Of a stretch of DNA of 64,000 bases, positions 55,201 through 61,200 are shown piece by piece. The stretch is from UBA6059 sp964351595 (GTDB lineage Bacteria; Bacteroidota; Bacteroidia; Cytophagales; Cyclobacteriaceae), in assembly GCA_964351595.1 (NCBI GenBank), contig CAYGOT010000008.1:42027-106026 (forward strand). Reading direction: 5' to 3'. The position numbers and the translations under genes were made by a program. The notes beneath the pieces were generated by a model that made no database searches, was not told the origin of the DNA, and saw nothing but the letters and a program-made list of their open reading frames with translations. Position 1 is the first letter of the stretch; each line of letters begins with the position of its first letter.

Positions 55201-56963
55201 AGTACAGGTTGGTCAAAGACAATAGCCAAAGTAGAGTCTAATGCCACATCTGTACCATTGTCAGCAGGATAGGTTTTGCTGATAAGCACAGGGGTAACTG
55301 CTGCCCCAGTGAAATCATCAATCAGTAAGTCCTGATCACTTCCGGCAGTCTGGTCAGTTTGTATTTTGAGCTGAACCGATGCATCTCCTTCGTTAAGTTG
55401 AGTAGTGTATTGCTGGTAGGTAGTTGATGATGTAGACTGTGAGCTGATCTCTACGAAGGACCCCTCGTTCACAGATTTCAATACCTTAAAATGTTGTTCG
55501 CCGTTTCCCGGTAGGGCATAAAAAAAAGATACGTCTGACGTACCCGAAAAGACCGGAGAAATGAGCTCTCCATTCTGCTTTAGAATCCTGGCCGCTGCAC
55601 TACCGCCATTAACAACACTGTTTTCGGTAGCAACATTGACCAAATCCCAATCGCCTGAAGCGAGGGTAAACATACCTGTGCTGTTGCTCACTGGAAGACC
55701 CGTCTCAAAATTTTCTGATAAGACCTCAGGATAAATGGTGAAGTCATGGGTCTCGTAGATACCCCATGCGCCTGTCTCATCCCGCGCTCTCATAAAAAGG
55801 GTGTGGTCGCCTACATCGAGGCTGGAGGTAGATACGGCCACCATCTCTTCATAAGAAGTTTCTCCGTAAGCAAGCTCCAAAGAGGTGCCATTGCCGACAC
55901 CCGGGTCCGTATCTATGAAATATTCAATATCGCTGATCGTACGGACTTCCTGAGGATCTGTAGGATCGACGAATAAGACCCTCGACTCATACGGACCCCA
56001 GGTGCCATTGGTCGCTTTACCTCTAACAAACAACGTGTGAAAGCCTGCTTCAAGTCCATCAGCATCTATTGCTTCATCCAGTTTTGTGACTAGTTCACTG
56101 GCGCTAGCCACTATGATGCTTTGGCCATTGCCAAGGCCAGGATCCTCATCAATGAAGTACTCAATAGCATCAATCTGAACCACGTCTCCAGTACCAGCAT
56201 CCGGGTCAATAAAGATCAGGCGAGATTCATAGGGTCCCCATGCCCCAGCACTCGATCTACCCCTGATAAAGAGGGTGTGGAAACCAGGAGTGAGGCCATC
56301 TGTCTCAATGTCGGCATTTGACAACTCAACAAGCTCAGTACCGCCGGTAATGGTGAGGGAATTGCCCGCACCAAGTCCGGGATCGGTATCAATAAAATAC
56401 TCTAACTCTGAAATCTCAACCAAATCATTCAGCCCTGCAGCGCCTTCAATAAAAATAAGTTTGGATTCATACGCTCCCCAGGTGCCAGATGTAGACTTGC
56501 CCCGGATGAAAAGGGTGTGGAAACCCTGAGTCAAACCATCGGTATCAATAGTCGATGTGGTGGAAAAACTCGTCGGTGTACCCGTAACCGCAATGGCTGT
56601 ACCACTCCCAAAGCCAGGATCAGCATCAATGAAATACTCCATCTCAGCAATCTCCACCAAGTCATTAAATCCAATTGACCTATCAACAAATACGACCTTT
56701 GACTCATAGGGGCCCCAAATAAAGTTGCTGTTCCTAGCCCTTAAATAGAGGGTGTGAAAGCCTTGCTCCAAGCCGCTCGTATTGATGGTCTGATTATCCA
56801 GGGAAATGGTCGCTCCGGAGGAAATGGTAAGGGAAGTACCCGCACCCATTCCAGGATCAGTATCGAAGAAGTACTCAACTTGTATAACGTCGGACTGTGC
56901 ATGGAGATCCCCAATGGATAACATTAGACTAATCCCCAACACTATAGTGGCTAAAAAGCGCAT
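40209..56963 (-). CDS. Giant T9SS-exported surface protein with about 22 IPT/TIG domains
   Basis: A 5584-residue protein. After the signal MRFLATIVLGISLMLSIGDLHAQ come five ~80-residue repeats of unnamed type (EYFIDTDPG... HTLF ... WGPYES; bases 55,733-56,890), a Big_5-like domain (near 55,000-55,280), two Kre9/KNH-like domains (SPNGAETWPVGSTQDITWD), two LamG-like domains (near 53,330-53,910 and 51,980-52,560), roughly 22 IPT/TIG-like domains of about 85 residues (44,285-49,880), a third KNH-like domain, Fn3, two leucine-rich blocks with Ig-like domains, a Cna-B-like strand domain, a module with RRRVKRAGC, and a type A T9SS sorting domain (FNVFPNPAKEVLNVTYE to the end). It is likely a cell-surface adhesin or carbohydrate-binding protein. 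Function is inferred from architecture only. Confidence 0.9.
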   Translation of the reverse strand: MRFLATIVLGISLMLSIGDLHAQSDVIQVEYFFDTDPGMGAGTSLTISSGATISLDNQTINTSGLEQGFHTLYLRARNSNFIWGPYESKVVFVDRSIGFNDLVEIAEMEYFIDADPGFGSGTAIAVTGTPTSFSTTSTIDTDGLTQGFHTLFIRGKSTSGTWGAYESKLIFIEGAAGLNDLVEISELEYFIDTDPGLGAGNSLTITGGTELVELSNADIETDGLTPGFHTLFIRGRSSAGAWGPYESRLIFIDPDAGTGDVVQIDAIEYFIDEDPGLGNGQSIIVASASELVTKLDEAIDADGLEAGFHTLFVRGKATNGTWGPYESRVLFVDPTDPQEVRTISDIEYFIDTDPGVGNGTSLELAYGETSYEEMVAVSTSSLDVGDHTLFMRARDETGAWGIYETHDFTIYPEVLSENFETGLPVSNSTGMFTLASGDWDLVNVATENSVVNGGSAAARILKQNGELISPVFSGTSDVSFFYALPGNGEQHFKVLKSVNEGSFVEISSQSTSSTTYQQYTTQLNEGDASVQLKIQTDQTAGSDQDLLIDDFTGAAVTPVLISKTYPADNGTDVALDSTLAIVFDQPVLEGTGNFYVVRVSDSTVVQTVGSGSVSINSDSVYFVLSGVDYETEYGVIIDPGAVKNASQVDFAGIQNLQTWSFTTEEAPPASITITSPNGAETWPVGSTQDITWDEVGFDSEDNLVISYSTNGNDGPFTQITTGVPTDFEGSYEWTIPDAVSTTVFVKVENTTQTLTDLSDASFTIEAVIPNPSTLSENFEGGTGIPEPNYSGQLNLASGVYQAGELTESTIGGVGGSKAIILNVTSSFLELPPLDKPQSITFQYAKVSGFEGSVNVMKSINGGGYQYVGGTEANSTDFAEFTIQINETNDNVVLQLDHNGGDPVIIDDIVVGEVAAEPAITLTAPNGDETWLVGSTQNITWDEEGFDSEDNLVISYSANGTGGPFTQITTGVPTDFEGAYEWTVPNAVSTSVFVKVENTTLTLSDLSDAAFEISAATISNYAIDFDASSNSFIELANPASFNFGTGDFTMEAMIYPEDLSSTHVLISDWNGGTGSMGIATTSGGTLVAWIGGSSFDIQTSSGEVTLNQWNHIALVRDGDNARLYINGTEKASTAGLNGRTVSSAEQMNLGRQPNGSPFYFDGRMDEVRFWNTARTAQQINNNQDNILNGDETGLIAYYQFTEGSGSGSSDDSPNSNTAEFNNINSTTGWVSGPDLDGAPTCSEGEFLGTVDNDWNNAANWCGGVVPSPSNITQDIIVSGDLDISELQDFVLNGVEFIVEEGAQLTIDLNNNALDLQNGATFVNNGTITFAQGTQIKDPLGGFTNNGTIQGGGTFVNNFSNSMLGTLAPGFTPGCTNFESDFTNVGTLEIEVDGVTPCTEHDQISVGITAHLGGTLNVTLGYTPEDGDEIVIIDAGLLSGTFGTVNLPDNNWSINYDSPDAGEVSLTYSSGPITNYALNFDAVNDQVIVTDNATLDITNSITVEIWVKPSTLSNYRTLLHKAEVGNWNSGYGISSFGDVVQWYPVSWSSDRVDSPTGTLTVGTWTHLAGTYDGSTSRLYVNGVEVASKAVTGQIPTNAFDLFLGGDGGTQYPFGGDMDEVRIWNIARTAGEISANMNSELTGSETGLVAYYNFNDGPGNVTLTDQAGSNDGTLTNMDVNNDWVESNPTITPPESNFFEDFATDIPSSWSVSDQAQVFWEDNPALGFEGDQGAAKINGGTTGRYIQTPLLEDADEFDFYFRAQNAGGDGAQFEVLTSTDGTNFSQINTDGTFSDTYEQYTHTFSTTFTGYIRISSLGSGDQNILIDNFSSDGTEAVVDNTAPVISAATANLIAPDLNGSATVDETGTLYYTVYSTAFPQSDAATIKQAALSTGFTPGLFIRGSVAVEDANGSFDFSGLTAFPCPNCVSAGGTYHVYYVAEDAAGNLSAIEDFLSVTATAPAAISFNTPSANDVLYFGNDLDVDFTPTGIDDTDEVTFQLSIDGGSTYPYQLVSNPLSSFESGPDYFFDYTLDNPAFVTSEAVLRAQVAGETVGTSGQFSIGERSISGLTIDFPNTNELIYDQAAMISFTNNGYSSFDINIIRPGLAPLQVVDAEPTNGSEEIAYDYTPALVAQNARLQIVAGSESLISGYFNIVYPVQVQNGSGNPLNSLDFGVVDVADDDPVLSYQLEITDVAVTVSSTLSEFTVSTDPISGFSSSLNINADPGVNTTTIYVKFTQDNNGGDLLAGTIENTFVDSNTDDVVQNVSVIGREATGSPLMVLTNPEASDEFVSNDVINISWTSNLVDLLSVEYTLDGGTNWNLIANNLSDDITSFEWLVPGVATNTTANIRIVDQAEVDPALTQQAEFTILPAPSITSISLISGGTQLQIDGTGFSSNAGENEVIFPGFPDITSYPETASTNQLVVDVPEGAVSGFITVNVLNKGIAISPDQLVLDGISISPLQGQIGQTIYINASGGVDFLAGTPDVTVTFNNAGSPVEATQVNVFSAEVLSVVVPDGVTSKDNITVAVDASSYTSPLDFSVQSFEFSPTTAGVFQQVTITGVSTSFLNNNTRVYVNGVEATSKSIISDTEISFSVPQGANTGRVSISSDNGFFESEYDLTVDFHKITSLSATKAGRGTQVTINGSNFNSIPSTGGIKVNGVTLFNSFGGFPVINYTRLDANTITFTVPNTAEGTGKVVVIQGGVEVESPEDFTIIPRITSVSPNQAAPGAEVTISGSYFSATDNTVYFEDNVPAAIVTQSASSIKVKVPQNAADGTIRVLNNDAFEEGVSTTSFDAVPAPVFTSFAPLQASAGDLVTITGENLSNPNATSVRFNEQGLSFNVVNDNTITFTVPNNIHGIGELDLTKGALKVDGPALFTVVPKINSFTLATGAVVGATVTISGNGFNPTAGSNTVTFTGGATAEIINGSNTFLTITVPADAQTGPISVTNNAINETGTSTTNFIVVPAAEIAGFAPISGQINKTEVTITGQNFNTPNPTAVKFNGTAASFNVNSATEITATVPGITANGRITIERAGGVSQSATDFAIAPDITGLSATTLASGASLVLSGTYLSNADQVQIGTVNATITSNSNFNQITVTIPTMTSGTYNVTVFKEGLQDVADVQLTVVPPHTIVSFPSVVDLGEEITITGTNMDAPQPSQVQLNGVTASIVSASSTELVVAVPANMFNAGQGKVSITRAGLTVNSGDDLFVRPAITTDFTTTNYVVDQQMTISGSNFRFPNVTGVTINGAAASFSVSNDNSISVTIPDAVGTDGEVVITSPAPIGNVTAATMIDIVPRAVLSSLDKVIEEVGNTIVINGTNFTAPDVTSVAINGRAASFTVDNATAITATVPTNPLSTQGVVTITRAGLTETSSTFTMKHTVTNVTPTTVALGGTVNVSGTYFTSPTVTITLADDPVSANGSVNFGNFNFDVPLATSLGTNEIELERINNTDGLVSAGDIEIVAAHTITDTTVLGGWAARGESITLTGTNFDNSPTVLIQGVTANITGTNGSTEITFTVPTSTTQGKRTITVRRAGLDVSQLDTESTDLEFYLKPTITDGISADPYVTGQLVTISGSNLGGINEVTVNDISVPITNASDVAVTFKLTNQSNVPLSTGTFDVKLINTEPATDLVLTLPQQITIDAQATITQITEASAPVGGTITVVGDGFTNPDVTQVTVNGRAYNSFDIQDDNNITLVIENGTGAFANSNNVVLTRGGLNITASDDFFVEHQIDGFRDENLQSFNPSTSRVVEGQVIYVDGNYFENSGEISAITVNGVTAAFTYQNDDRIQVTVPGGSAGVGKVAITRRGLEIQSAQALVISAPPTLTTITPNARIAGATISIQGSNLALPNVETVTINGASASFSVINGGNITATVPAAAAASGQLTVTTNGVTTAGLSFNVVPRIFSFTNSGLEGSEITINGSHFGSTIGTNQVFFSSVSGPEVFATINSASADLLTVTVPTGVVTGPIRVVNTTSGQEAISSANFNVLASPDNFSLNPTSGPVASTFTIEGTDLNGTSAVSINGIPATTFDVDPDGTSIQVTVPNAATTGEVVITKSGVDFSTGLTFSVTPKVLSFPSVATVGSEIRINGKTLTGATAVTINGNAAAIQSGSSEFVNVLLDIGNIGIGNIEITTPSGTGTSTGTIEVKGAPAIAAFNPATGTEGDQVTITGTDLSTITFVKFDGVIASFNINSDTEIVATVPNTETGKISVGLSGVEAFSVDDFLYTKSENDPPAITSATATIVDASFDGNVTADKAGTVYFVALTGGQAVPSDAQIKDAAIGGITLTGQTSNGTTVIAAPFVGVDFNATGSFTLGQLYDFHFVMEDTDNNTSPIFTLDDISAVAELEVTAPNGGQSLVVGTTSNITWTSLNIPPTDQIDILVSIDDGGNYTSILTDPETFESLNGTFAWQVPTTLSAEVLIKVRSVTNGIEDVSDEVFSIVPVPVINVAGVNLTTGVAIDDSDAADLEDTQVTYTVSGTNLLGVVNLTVQSTDVTGFEISTDGVNFGTTAAVAAGTTGTIRVRATNVANNGRSYNGNIVHTSTSAATITLPVEVNELLEVSTLAITSPQPDTLVSGEGIIPLKWTTTNLSDEPVQVSYRAVGANAFVSPQTSTSSAGEFNFSVENLESGAYEIRVLTTQLETNVGDTLTFGVDGTPPVVTVNPVITRNGMPALTGTVDDASATVEIQIEGLDPVYTATVNDNNTWVVAEDIIAPPLVDGVYEIIATATDTLGNAAIDETNLELTVSFNAIAAEAANIEPFSFVARWERALEVSGYQLEVANDPEFTQPVESFETVALEDTFLLVDAAELYHKQSYFYRIRLAYTEDEFSEYSNIIQVTLPESSELAADSLALVALYQATDGPNWRNRAGWLQNNRFDWAGVTFDGRRITAIDLADNRLLGDASTVSFASLTALTALDLSENDLSGLGDLGSLSNLEIADLSGNKLDFGDFQSQSNPTIVNFADQQAPLDETVVILGENDAYIFDRTIGGTGNAYQWFKNGDALEGFTSPVFTDESIGFDDQGDYYAEVSNSQFDNIVLTTNSIKVFVSSLERDSLALVALYDNNGGENWAGVTGWTQLPITQWSNIEVSGNRVRRVDLEGVGVTGVVPTEFATMSSVTYINLSDNEIDGLPNFTVMDNLDTLVVQNNSLEFDAILKNLPLDSFNFENQAKITVEVEERIREGLDFRLAIDVDGRDLTYQWYFNGEAIPGADSTVYNIIDIDFEQMGEYRCDIQNTTVSAAVPGFALSTGDFEILAIADLGGTIRTLANQPLDQGTATLYRVRELGTPYDSITSVDVINGVYNFEGAILGDYLVRVRADLETYFPTYVEAASTWSLADTVRLRRDDNTPYDGFIFFQPPPLVPGPDANEIVGIVEIDDDDFPSNGRSLARRRVKRAGCAFNRARFVDRGEDDVVFELIAYVETDEDGQFRQPNLPDGLYRINIEYPGIPMDPNSFVEFELGSDGSVESEFLQLSAQIKPTGIVVEKIETTSVFADYFHEFNVFPNPAKEVLNVTYEQLNKAGLQWQVINLNGQQMMGGEVPSGFDQAFQLDITSLVDGIYLLNIIDPDIRSNNQVTTVRFMVKK
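44285..49880 (-). repeat. Array of about 22 IPT/TIG-like repeats inside the giant gene
   Basis: Roughly 254 bases per unit. A typical unit has TxSGxNFxxP, VxINGxAASFxV and ITATVP motifs, as in the segments starting ITSVSPNQAAPGAEVTISGS and LTTITPNARIAGATISIQGS. The units have diverged at both protein and DNA level, so the array is old. Confidence 0.8.
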
Positions 56964-56987
56964 AGCTCTTTTGGTTTGGGGTGATTA

Positions 56988-58094
56988 TTAATTTCCTGTA
57001 ACTACTATGTCTGCCGTAGTATTGGTGCCCTGCTGAATGGTGGTGGGAAGTAACAAGCTTTTTACGATTGGCACCACAGAACCAGAGTCTTTGAATGGTG
57101 ATGAGCCGCCGTAGATACCCAGATCACGCTGACTCGGCGTGACGTCATTACCAGCACTCAATGCAGGTGACCCGGCTTTGAGGTTGGCGTCATAGTTATA
57201 GTCCCAACTGACTAGTGAAGGACCTACTGCTGGAATATCTTCAAATTGAGGGTCAGAGAATATATTACCAGTAGCACTATTATTAGTACCTAAACCGAGT
57301 AGGTCACTATCTTGAGATAATGACACAGAAGTCTGATAAAACAAATTGTTTTCAAATGTAACTGATGACATCCCAACCTCCGCATCAGGGCCTCTTCCGT
57401 AGAAGATGTTGTTGCTGACGGTACAATTATTCAAAGTTTCAAAAGCTTTCGAATTTGTATTTCCTGTACCTAGGAATAGGTTGTGATCGATAGTTGCTCC
57501 ACCCGTAGTTATATTAATTAAACCGTCGTTGGTATCATCATTTCCAACAAATATGTTATTTGAGATGATGACGTTTGATTGTGTACCAGCTGTAATTGAA
57601 AGCGCGTTTGTAGTTGAAGGTCTAATCACATTTTGGCGAATGAATATATTGGCCATGCTGAGGATACTGTTTGAAACAGTAGTAAGTGAGCAGTTTTCAA
57701 TGACAACATTGGACAAGCTCTGGTTTTGATTATTTGTAAAGCTGACAGTTGTAATCTCTAATCCAATAAAATTTAATCCAGTGCTATTATCATAAATGGT
57801 GAGTGAGGAAACCTTTGACGTAAGCCCAGACTTGCTGTCTGGATTGAAACCCATACCAATGATTGTCAGACCTGACTTCCCGAAGGTGTTTATGGCTCCA
57901 TAAGTGGCCGTACTTGGAATAACAAGTATAGTATCTCCACTAGTAGAGGCAGTTATCGCATCCTGAAGTCCAGAATAAATAAAAACACCAGAAGCGGCGG
58001 TAGGACGATTTGCATTATTGTCGGCGATTCTAACAGTAGCTTGTGTTATACTAGTGACCGCTAAGAACAGAAGAGAGAGTAAAAATGATTTCAT
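56988..58094 (-). CDS. Secreted right-handed beta-helix protein, C-terminus probably lost
   Basis: A 368-residue protein with signal peptide MKSFLLSLLFLAVTSITQATV and a parallel beta-helix core: repeated short strands with Asn/Ser/Thr ladders such as LSNVVIENCSLTTVSNSIL and NNCTVSNNIFYGRGP, typical of pectate-lyase-like or DUF1565 folds. The chain stops at LLPTTIQQGTNTTADIVVTGN, which looks like the first strand of a further domain, and no T9SS sorting domain follows. Two stops in a row (TAATAA) come next, and the giant gene begins 24 bases on in the same frame. It may act with the giant protein at the surface; the activity is unknown. Confidence 0.75.
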   Translation of the reverse strand: MKSFLLSLLFLAVTSITQATVRIADNNANRPTAASGVFIYSGLQDAITASTSGDTILVIPSTATYGAINTFGKSGLTIIGMGFNPDSKSGLTSKVSSLTIYDNSTGLNFIGLEITTVSFTNNQNQSLSNVVIENCSLTTVSNSILSMANIFIRQNVIRPSTTNALSITAGTQSNVIISNNIFVGNDDTNDGLINITTGGATIDHNLFLGTGNTNSKAFETLNNCTVSNNIFYGRGPDAEVGMSSVTFENNLFYQTSVSLSQDSDLLGLGTNNSATGNIFSDPQFEDIPAVGPSLVSWDYNYDANLKAGSPALSAGNDVTPSQRDLGIYGGSSPFKDSGSVVPIVKSLLLPTTIQQGTNTTADIVVTGN

Positions 58095-58119
58095 GATGAC
58101 GTAGTTATAGTTTCCACCT

Positions 58120-58150
58120 TAAAACTAGATGGACGATCCGCGGCTCTCAA
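58120..58150 (-). promoter_or_regulatory. Promoter of the beta-helix/giant gene pair
   Basis: On the minus strand TTG (58150-58148) lies 20 bases before TAGTTTTA (58127-58120), close to the Bacteroidota TTG-N(17-23)-TAnnTTTG promoter. A start near 58113 would give a leader of about 19 bases before the ATG at 58094. Confidence 0.4.
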
Positions 58151-58188
58151 TACCCTCTATTGGGTATATTGATTGAGTATAGAGGGTA
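58151..58188. promoter_or_regulatory. Inverted repeat directly upstream of that promoter
   Basis: TACCCTCTAT (58151-58160) and ATAGAGGGTA (58179-58188) are exact 10-base arms separated by 18 bases. A nested TACCC/GGGTA symmetry lies at 58151-58166. The left arm abuts the -33 element, fitting a regulator site or an mRNA hairpin of the gene upstream. Confidence 0.4.
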
Positions 58189-58197
58189 TAAATGCAA

Positions 58198-58218
58198 AAA
58201 GCCGCTATTCGCGGCTTT
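58198..58218 (-). terminator. Intrinsic terminator of the second giant gene
   Basis: AAAGCCGC (58198-58205) and GCGGCTTT (58211-58218) pair around a five-base loop; on the minus strand a T-run (58196-58200) follows. It lies 24 bases past the stop of the upstream giant gene. Confidence 0.75.
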
Positions 58219-58241
58219 CTGACTTTGGTTGGCAATTGTAG

Positions 58242-61200
58242 TTATCGTTCTATGATGAACTTCAGAGAGGTAATACTTCTAACACCCTGCTCCTTGTCCA
58301 TGAATGTCATAATGTAAATACCCGGTGTAAGATGCGACACCTCCAGCTGGACGCTCTGGTCAAAGCCTTTAGGTATCTCCTGCTCGATCTGAATGGCACC
58401 ATTGAGATCCATCACCTGCATCATGATACCCTCTGTGTTTAGTCGCTCATAGGTGATCTCCAGATAGTCATCCGCAGGATTAGGGAAGATGTTCAGATCC
58501 TTGAAGTAATTGCGATAGATTCCGGTTTCTTCGATCTTGGTTACCACAATACCGGTAGGCTTAACCTCAGCCGCCAGGTTGATCTGATTTTGATCAATGG
58601 TGCCACCACCGCCTAACTCAAACTCCACGAAAGAATTCGGATCCATGGGAATACCGGGAAATTCTATCTGCACCCTATACAGACCGTCCGGTAGGTTCTC
58701 TGCAATGAAATTGCCATCATCATCTGTGAGCGTGTAGTAAATCAGTTCAAAGACCACATCATCCTCGCCCCGATCTACGAAACGGGCTCTGTTGAACGCG
58801 CACCCGGCTCTTTTAACCCTTCTTCTTGCCAATGTACGGTTGCCATCACCGAAGGTGCCCGGCGGGAATAGATCAGGATCAAGCTCAAGGAATCCCGCAA
58901 TAGTATTGTCATTGTCAGGACCCGGGAATAATGGGGGCGGTATGTCGATAACCCGGATATCCAGGTCGCTGATATTCTGCCTAAGGATAACAGGGTCGGC
59001 AACCGACCAGGTAAACGAACTCTGATAGTATGTTGGTAAATGTTTGTTCAAGTCGGTTATCACCCAATGGATGTAGTCGCCCAATACGACATCAGGAATC
59101 AGATACTCATTACCCACGTAAGGATATGAGCCTATAGAATCATATGCCGTTCCAATCTCTCTGATTCCCCAGAGAGACACCTCACCATCATTGACTGGCG
59201 CACCATCAATGTCGAACACCCTACCGGAAATATTTGCAGATGCTAGGATCGTTTGCGTTTCACTAACCAACGAGAAGTCTTGTTGAATTGCTCTAATGAG
59301 ACGATCTGTTACCATTACCCGGTAGTCACCCATGTTCTCAATACCAATACTCTGAATAGTATATGTATTGCTTGATGTGGAGGCGACTAATTCCTCTTTG
59401 AAGAACCAATCATAAGTCAAATCTTCCCCTCTTACTTCTACAGTGAAATTATAATCCTGACCTGCTGGCACTTTCGTCCTGCTTGCTTCTAATAATACTC
59501 TTTGGCCTGAGAAATTGTATTGAGTAATGCCTATGTTCTGTTGTAAAGATTCAAATTGGAGGCTGTTGTTGCTAATATCCAGGTCAATCAAACTCCTCAT
59601 GACGGTCAGGTCAGGCACATAGGTGAGATTGTTGTTGGCAAGATTAAGGCGCGTAACAGAAGTCATCGTGGTAATGACCGATGGCATGTCGCCAGTTAGC
59701 CCTACACCGGCCAAGTTGACCTGCTCTACCCTTGTCACTCCAGCATCCAGGTTGACAAATGACCACTGGGTAATAGGTGCACCATCTCCCCAACCAATGA
59801 TTGGGCTGCCTGAGGGGTCTGCCCAATTCTCTCCACCAAGTGATTCAAACAATTCAAGGAGTGTCGCAATGTCCCGTTCCAACGAGCTCACGAACACCTG
59901 AATGGGCTGAGTCTCAATGGTGAGCCCTGGTACCAGGCTATTGGTAACCCGAACACTGTATAATCCTTCATCGACAAATTGGGCATCATTAAATCCTAGT
60001 AGCCCGTCATCACCACCCTCTATTGGCACTCCATTTTCAAGCCATTGATAATCGTTATTGAGACCGCCAATCCTACGATCAAGCTCTCCGTCCTCTCCTT
60101 CATCGATAAGCAGGCTCTCCTCATCCAGAAGTACAGCTTGTGGGACATAGTTGACCAGGCTCAACAATCCTCCCTGAAGCTCCAGTGATGCGAAATCAAG
60201 TTGATTGTTTCTTACATCTAAGCTTACCAGGCCATCCATAACCGCCAACGTAGGAATAGATGTTATTTCATTACCTGACAAATCCATTATATCCACCACA
60301 TCCAGGTTATTGATTGACGGTAGTGTCAAATCTCCTTTGAGGCCATTGTCAGGTAAGCGGACTGAAGTCACTCTATCACCTGTCACCGTCACGCCAAACC
60401 AGTCCTTCACCAGACCTTCCGTCCAGTTAGTGGAAACGATCCAGTCTTCACCAGCAAGTGCTTCATATAGTGTATGAAGAGAAGTAGAGTCGGCCACCAA
60501 TCCAGCCGACTCAAGGGTTCTTACGGCTCGAGGTTCGCTGAACTCAGAAGCAGTTCCATCTTCATAGTTTAGTCTTACTCGATAGTAGTAAGTGGTATTA
60601 TGATAAAAAGACTCATGGGACACCTCGGATGTCGATGAGGCAACAGCCAAAGCTTCAAATCCAGGTATCAAATTCGCAAATGCCAAATCTTCAGCGACCT
60701 GAAGCGTAAAATTCTCGGTGACGTCAGACGCTTCCCAATTCGCGGTAAATGCTAAAGTGGTAATCTCTGATGGGTCGAGGGTTTGGGCAATAGCGTCAAT
60801 GGTGAGTTCGTCTACCTCTTCTTCAATTCCAGCGTTATCCAGACTATCTATGGCACTGGCAATCACATCGTACACTCCGTCTTCCAATGGTGTGGTAAAT
60901 ACCTCTCCGGGTAGTTCCCAGGTTGATTCGGTTACATATTCCGCATCATATACAGTGCCATTTATCGTCACAGAAAGTGTAGCCTTAGGGTCATCGACTG
61001 TTCCGGTGATTGTAGGTGTGTTGTCGCCTGTCAGCAGTACATCTACCGTGATTGTAGGTGCGGTAGTATCGAGAATGATGACACCATCCTCTGTACTCAA
61101 TGTCGAGTTACCCGCTGCATCGGTGGCTGATACCTGAATATCCAGAACTCCATCATCTAAGTCGAACGTCAATGAGCTTCCAAGCAGGATCCAAGTGCCA

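Noticed and set aside
40209..56963. Possible frameshift or misassembly in the very long frame
   Set aside because: The 5584 codons are uninterrupted, domain order is coherent from signal peptide to T9SS sorting domain, and a terminator follows.
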